Assembly: GCA_016193285.1 (NCBI GenBank)
Contig: JACPSL010000012.1
Location: 24,193-88,192, forward strand
Length of the DNA stretch: 64,000 bases
From: Candidatus Melainabacteria bacterium
GTDB taxonomy: Bacteria > Cyanobacteriota > Vampirovibrionia > 2-02-FULL-35-15
Direction of reading: 5' to 3'
Shown here: positions 61,238 through 64,000 of the stretch, piece by piece
Layout: every line of letters begins with the position of its first letter
Position numbering within the stretch: the stretch's first letter is position 1
The notes under the pieces: model-generated
Seen by the model: the letters and a program-made list of their open reading frames with translations, nothing else
The model's database searches: none
What the model was told of the DNA's origin: nothing
Made by a program: the position numbers and the translations under genes

Positions 61238-61801
61238 TTACTTCTTCTTAAATGGATGTTTATGCCTCCACTGACTTGGAGTTTCTAAAATAAAATTATT
61301 CTTCTCCCAGACTCCAAGCATATTTTGTCTAGCATAAACTTGTGCCTTCTTTAGTCTAAAGATGTATCTTAGATTTGGCGGGAAGTTAGCTAAAATTGCA
61401 AAGCCGTTTTTTAATAGGGCTTCGTTTAGGAATAAATTATGAGTCCCTCCAATAAACACATACCCTAACGTCCTTTTATAAGGATCTATTTTTTGCAAGT
61501 CACTTTCAATACAAACATTTTTATTTAGTACTAAGTTTGCTAAAAAATCCTTTGCTTTTTTCCCATAAATGTTTTGTTCAAGCTCAAATGAATCTATTCC
61601 ATGTAGCCGTATTGTTTCATTGTTTTCAAGTACTATGGTGTCTCCATCGTAAACAAATTTAACTTTATAAATATTTTGATTAGTGTCTTTTGTGCAATCA
61701 TTTGTAAATATTGATGAGCTGAAAGCTGAGAGCTGAAAGCTGAAAGCTAGAAAGAGAAATAGTGTAAAAAGTTTTTTTATATTGTTGTTTACTTTAAGCA
61801 C
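61238..61801 (-). CDS. Secreted thermonuclease-like protein (SNase fold)
   Basis: A 187-residue protein with an N-terminal signal segment (LFTLFLFLAFSFQLSAFS) and an SNase domain: VKFVYDGDTIVL, IRLHGIDSFELEQ (the catalytic Arg and Glu) and PYKRTLGYVF (second Arg). Part of the hydrophobic signal (FQLSAFS) comes from the AGCTGAAAGC tandem repeat at 61716-61751. It would cut DNA or RNA outside the cytoplasm. Confidence 0.85.
   Translation of the reverse strand: MLKVNNNIKKLFTLFLFLAFSFQLSAFSSSIFTNDCTKDTNQNIYKVKFVYDGDTIVLENNETIRLHGIDSFELEQNIYGKKAKDFLANLVLNKNVCIESDLQKIDPYKRTLGYVFIGGTHNLFLNEALLKNGFAILANFPPNLRYIFRLKKAQVYARQNMLGVWEKNNFILETPSQWRHKHPFKKK
61716..61751. repeat. In-frame tandem repeat in the nuclease signal peptide, AGCTGAAAGC family
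   Basis: Five heptamers (AGCTGAA, AGCTGAG) that encode the FQLSAFS part of the signal sequence. Confidence 0.9.
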
Positions 61802-61942
61802 TTAATAGTACCATCTCAATAATTATGACAGACAAGAAACTTTTTGTTTAAGCTCAGGTTAAAATCAGTTCTTTTAATGTCAAGTAATGTCAAGTAGGCT
61901 CTTTGTACTTCAAAAGGCTTATCCTAGGGGTTTGACAGGGTC

Positions 61943-62989
61943 ATGAGTATTGCTGTAATTGTTAGATTTATTCCAGCTATTCTTTCGAAAGCTAAGCCAT
62001 TGCTTAGATTTTTAAAAAGTGGGAGCTCTATTACTCCTGCTCAAAAAGAAATGATGGTACTAGCAAACAAGATTTACAAAAATGAAATTTGTGAAATGTC
62101 AAAAAGGCTCGGAATAAAAGAAGAAGTTTTAAGAAGTTTTTTGCCAAGAATCAAGTTGATTGACACAAGTGGAAGAATAGGTGGGGGTGCTGGCTTTAAG
62201 CTTTACGGAAGTACAAGATTTCTTATTGATTTAAAAACAGTTGAATATTTTTTAAATACAGGAATGCCGAGAGTTAATTTGACCGGGAATGTTCTGATGT
62301 TAAAACCAAGTAATATAAATAGTGTTATCCATAATTTTGTTTCTCATGAAACAAGACATATTGAACAGATAATGTCACCTTTAGTACATTTGTCTCGAAA
62401 AGAGTACATAGATTTAACAGCTAAAACATTTTTAAACCTCATTAAAAAACTCTCGTTAGATAAAGCTCCTGGTAAAATTGCAGACTTACTTTTAAAGATC
62501 TATGCAAATATTCATGGTACTTTAAGATTTAATTTTCACTCAGGATTAAAAAAAATCAAGAGTGTTCCAACTACTCAGGAGCATGCTCAAAAAGCCAGAT
62601 CACTGATGGAAGATTATGCAAACTCACAACTAGCATCTGTAAAAGCACAGTCCTCTTTTGAGATATCAGATCTAAAAAATTATTTTAATGATAAATGTGA
62701 AGTTGATGCAAGAATGTATTCTCTGTTTAGCAGACTTAGATCATTATTCAGAAAGATTGATTCAAGTTCTGTGTTGACAAAAGAAGAAGTCCATAAGTTA
62801 AGTAAAGAATTAAACTTTCTTAAGCGTGAACGCAGAAGCGAGTCGTCTGGTTTTTTATTTCCACAGGATAAACAGTTAAAAACACAGTTAGCAGAGATAC
62901 GTACCGTAATGTTTTTGCTCAGAGCACTGATATCTAACAAAAGAATGCCGTCTCATGAATTAAGAGAAGGTTTAAGATGTTTGTTTTAA
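61943..62989 (+). CDS. Putative zinc metallopeptidase (HExxH)
   Basis: A 348-residue protein with no signal peptide. VSHETRHIEQIM near residue 133 carries HExxH (HETRH), followed by a Glu a few residues later, a zincin core. The N-terminus has a helix (PAQKEMMVLANKIYKNEICEMSKRLG) and the C-terminus is charged and helical, rich in Arg/Lys. A short tandem repeat (ATGTCAAGTA, 61877-61899) lies upstream. I know no family for it. It could be a regulatory protease or a secreted effector. Confidence 0.55.
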   Translation: MSIAVIVRFIPAILSKAKPLLRFLKSGSSITPAQKEMMVLANKIYKNEICEMSKRLGIKEEVLRSFLPRIKLIDTSGRIGGGAGFKLYGSTRFLIDLKTVEYFLNTGMPRVNLTGNVLMLKPSNINSVIHNFVSHETRHIEQIMSPLVHLSRKEYIDLTAKTFLNLIKKLSLDKAPGKIADLLLKIYANIHGTLRFNFHSGLKKIKSVPTTQEHAQKARSLMEDYANSQLASVKAQSSFEISDLKNYFNDKCEVDARMYSLFSRLRSLFRKIDSSSVLTKEEVHKLSKELNFLKRERRSESSGFLFPQDKQLKTQLAEIRTVMFLLRALISNKRMPSHELREGLRCLF

Positions 62990-62999
62990 GAAACCCAAT

Positions 63000-63029
63000 T
63001 TGTTAATATGTTCTTAGTCACGCTATAAT
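63000..63029 (+). promoter_or_regulatory. Promoter of lpxI, close to the start codon
   Basis: TTGTTA (63000-63005) and TATAAT (63024-63029) with an 18-bp spacer, then 10 nt to the ATG. Confidence 0.5.
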
Positions 63030-63039
63030 CTATAAACGT

Positions 63040-63849
63040 ATGCCAAACAACAAACTAGCAATAGTAGCTGGAAATGGTGAATTAACTTCACTCCTTGCAG
63101 AATCAGCTTGCAAGCAAGGTTTTGAAACCTGCGCTATTGCAATAACTGATGAAGCAAAACATAGACTAGAAGATATTTGTGATAAGGTTTGTAGATTTTC
63201 ACCTGGTGAAGTTTCAAAAATGATTAATTTCATTAAAAGAGAAATGATTGATCAGGTTGTATTTATTGGCAAAGTTCCTAAAATTGATTTGCTTAGAAAT
63301 GTTCATAAGCTTGACTGGATTGCAATTAAAAATTTATCTAAGCTATCAAACTTTAATGATGATTCTATTCATGGAGGAATAGTTGATTTATTAAACAAAC
63401 ATAATATAACTATTTTGCCACAAACAATGTTTTTAAAAAATTTATTTCTTGAAAAAGAAATTTTAAGCAAAAGGAAACCTACTTTAGAAGAACGTGTCGA
63501 TATTGATTATGGATATGATGTTGCAAAAAAAGTCGCTAGTTTAGATATTGGTCAGACTGTTGTTGTAAAGAATAAAATGATTTTAGCAATTGAAGCTATT
63601 GAAGGAACTGATGAAGCAATTAAAAGAGGGTGTGAGCTTGCTAAATCAGGTGCAATTGTTATAAAAGTCTCCAAGTCTAATCAAGATGAGCGTTTTGATA
63701 TTCCAGCTGTTGGCGAAAAAACAATTGAAACAATAGCAGATTATAAAGGTTCAGTCCTAGCATTTGAAGCAAATAAGACAATTGTTTCAAACAAAGAAAA
63801 ATTAATTGAAATTGCAAATAAAAAAAATATTTGCCTTTTAGCAATTTAA
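63040..63849 (+). CDS. lpxI: UDP-2,3-diacylglucosamine pyrophosphatase LpxI
   Basis: A 269-residue DUF1009 protein: LAIVAGNGELTSLLAESACKQG, FIGKVPKIDLLR, DDSIHGGIVDLL and the C-terminal AIEAIEGTDEAIKRG and RFDIPAVGEKTIETI are the LpxI pattern. It cleaves UDP-diacylglucosamine to lipid X in lipid A synthesis, in place of LpxH. Such genomes usually have lpxA-fabZ and lpxB, which are not here. It is evidence for a lipid A outer membrane. Confidence 0.9.
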   Translation: MPNNKLAIVAGNGELTSLLAESACKQGFETCAIAITDEAKHRLEDICDKVCRFSPGEVSKMINFIKREMIDQVVFIGKVPKIDLLRNVHKLDWIAIKNLSKLSNFNDDSIHGGIVDLLNKHNITILPQTMFLKNLFLEKEILSKRKPTLEERVDIDYGYDVAKKVASLDIGQTVVVKNKMILAIEAIEGTDEAIKRGCELAKSGAIVIKVSKSNQDERFDIPAVGEKTIETIADYKGSVLAFEANKTIVSNKEKLIEIANKKNICLLAI

Positions 63850-63934
63850 TTTTTATTTAGCGCAACTTTGAAAATTAATCTCGAGAAAAGGCGTAATTCT
63901 TGAAAATATTAAAGTTTAAACAAAAATAGATGGC

Positions 63935-64000
63935 CTACATATTAATTCCTGGCATTGGTAGTTGTAATTGCTTAAAGGCATACTCTGTTCCACCAACTGG
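63935..64000 (-). CDS. C-terminal end of an unidentified protein (partial)
   Basis: Twenty-one residues (ending KQLQLPMPGINM) in an open frame that runs past the window edge and stops with TAG. A plus-strand frame also opens at ATG 63930, so this call is weak; the minus-strand peptide looks more protein-like and convergent with lpxI. Confidence 0.3.
   Translation of the reverse strand, partial: PVGGTEYAFKQLQLPMPGINM

Noticed and set aside
1..64000. HIP1 octamer GCGATCGC typical of many cyanobacteria
   Set aside because: I did not see the octamer; its absence is not informative in AT-rich genomes.
63930..64000. Plus-strand gene start at ATG 63930
   Set aside because: It has no ribosome site and the opposite frame reads more like a protein; neither can be decided within the window.

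Overview
ORGANISM. The window is strongly AT-rich and densely packed with bacterial genes. It suggests a Gram-negative, non-photosynthetic relative of the Cyanobacteria (Melainabacteria/Vampirovibrionia type). Reasons: (i) an OmpR-family regulator that matches cyanobacterial/plastid RpaB (Ycf27) almost end to end; (ii) heptose (gmhA, gmhB), lipid A (lpxI) and ABC-type O-antigen/polysaccharide export genes, implying an LPS outer membrane; (iii) the MEP isoprenoid pathway (dxr, ispF); (iv) dispersed short tandem repeats and palindromes like those known from filamentous cyanobacteria. No photosynthesis gene is seen. The lineage is an inference from memory of family sequences, not a phylogeny. LAYOUT. 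1-5.2 kb: 3' end of an AbiEii-like toxin gene, a glycosyltransferase, then gmhA-gmhB-transaldolase-ugd-phoU. 5.2-13.3 kb: a YdjM-like membrane protein, ispF, a secreted protein, and the leftward run valS-dxr-pth-dnaX. 13.3-17.3 kb: cutA, a GH57 glucan enzyme, an unknown protein and rpaB. 17.3-23.6 kb: argH, nucleotidyltransferase, rimM, trpF, alaS. 23.6-28.3 kb: secreted proteins, purD, a repeat-rich protein and a candidate small RNA. 28.3-32.2 kb: the conserved chromosome block rpmH-rnpA-yidD-yidC divergent from dnaA, here with a pilin-like gene after yidC. 32.2-45.1 kb: housekeeping genes (aldehyde dehydrogenase, patatin, murA, ubiD, PAP2, pyrF, dnaJ, moxR, fusA, recO). 45.1-52.5 kb: a lone Crp-type winged helix, a Cys-rich secreted peptide, a strong 6S RNA candidate, then a surface-glycan export and glycosyltransferase locus ending at tRNA-Arg(ACG). 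52.5-64 kb: AAA/DUF4143 ATPase, the folate cluster folB-pabB-pabC, leuA, pckA, two tiny membrane proteins, lysC, a nuclease, a putative zincin and lpxI. HOW IT FITS. Most of the window is core metabolism and information processing; no prophage, transposase or CRISPR array was seen. The unusual layer is repetitive: at least ten families of 7-11 bp tandem repeats and several palindrome families lie between genes and, in frame, inside essential genes (dnaX, alaS, recO, dxr, valS, pabB, ubiD, dnaA), where they are translated as extra peptides. A second theme is a TATAAT-type -10 box only 5-8 nt before many start codons, pointing to leaderless mRNAs.
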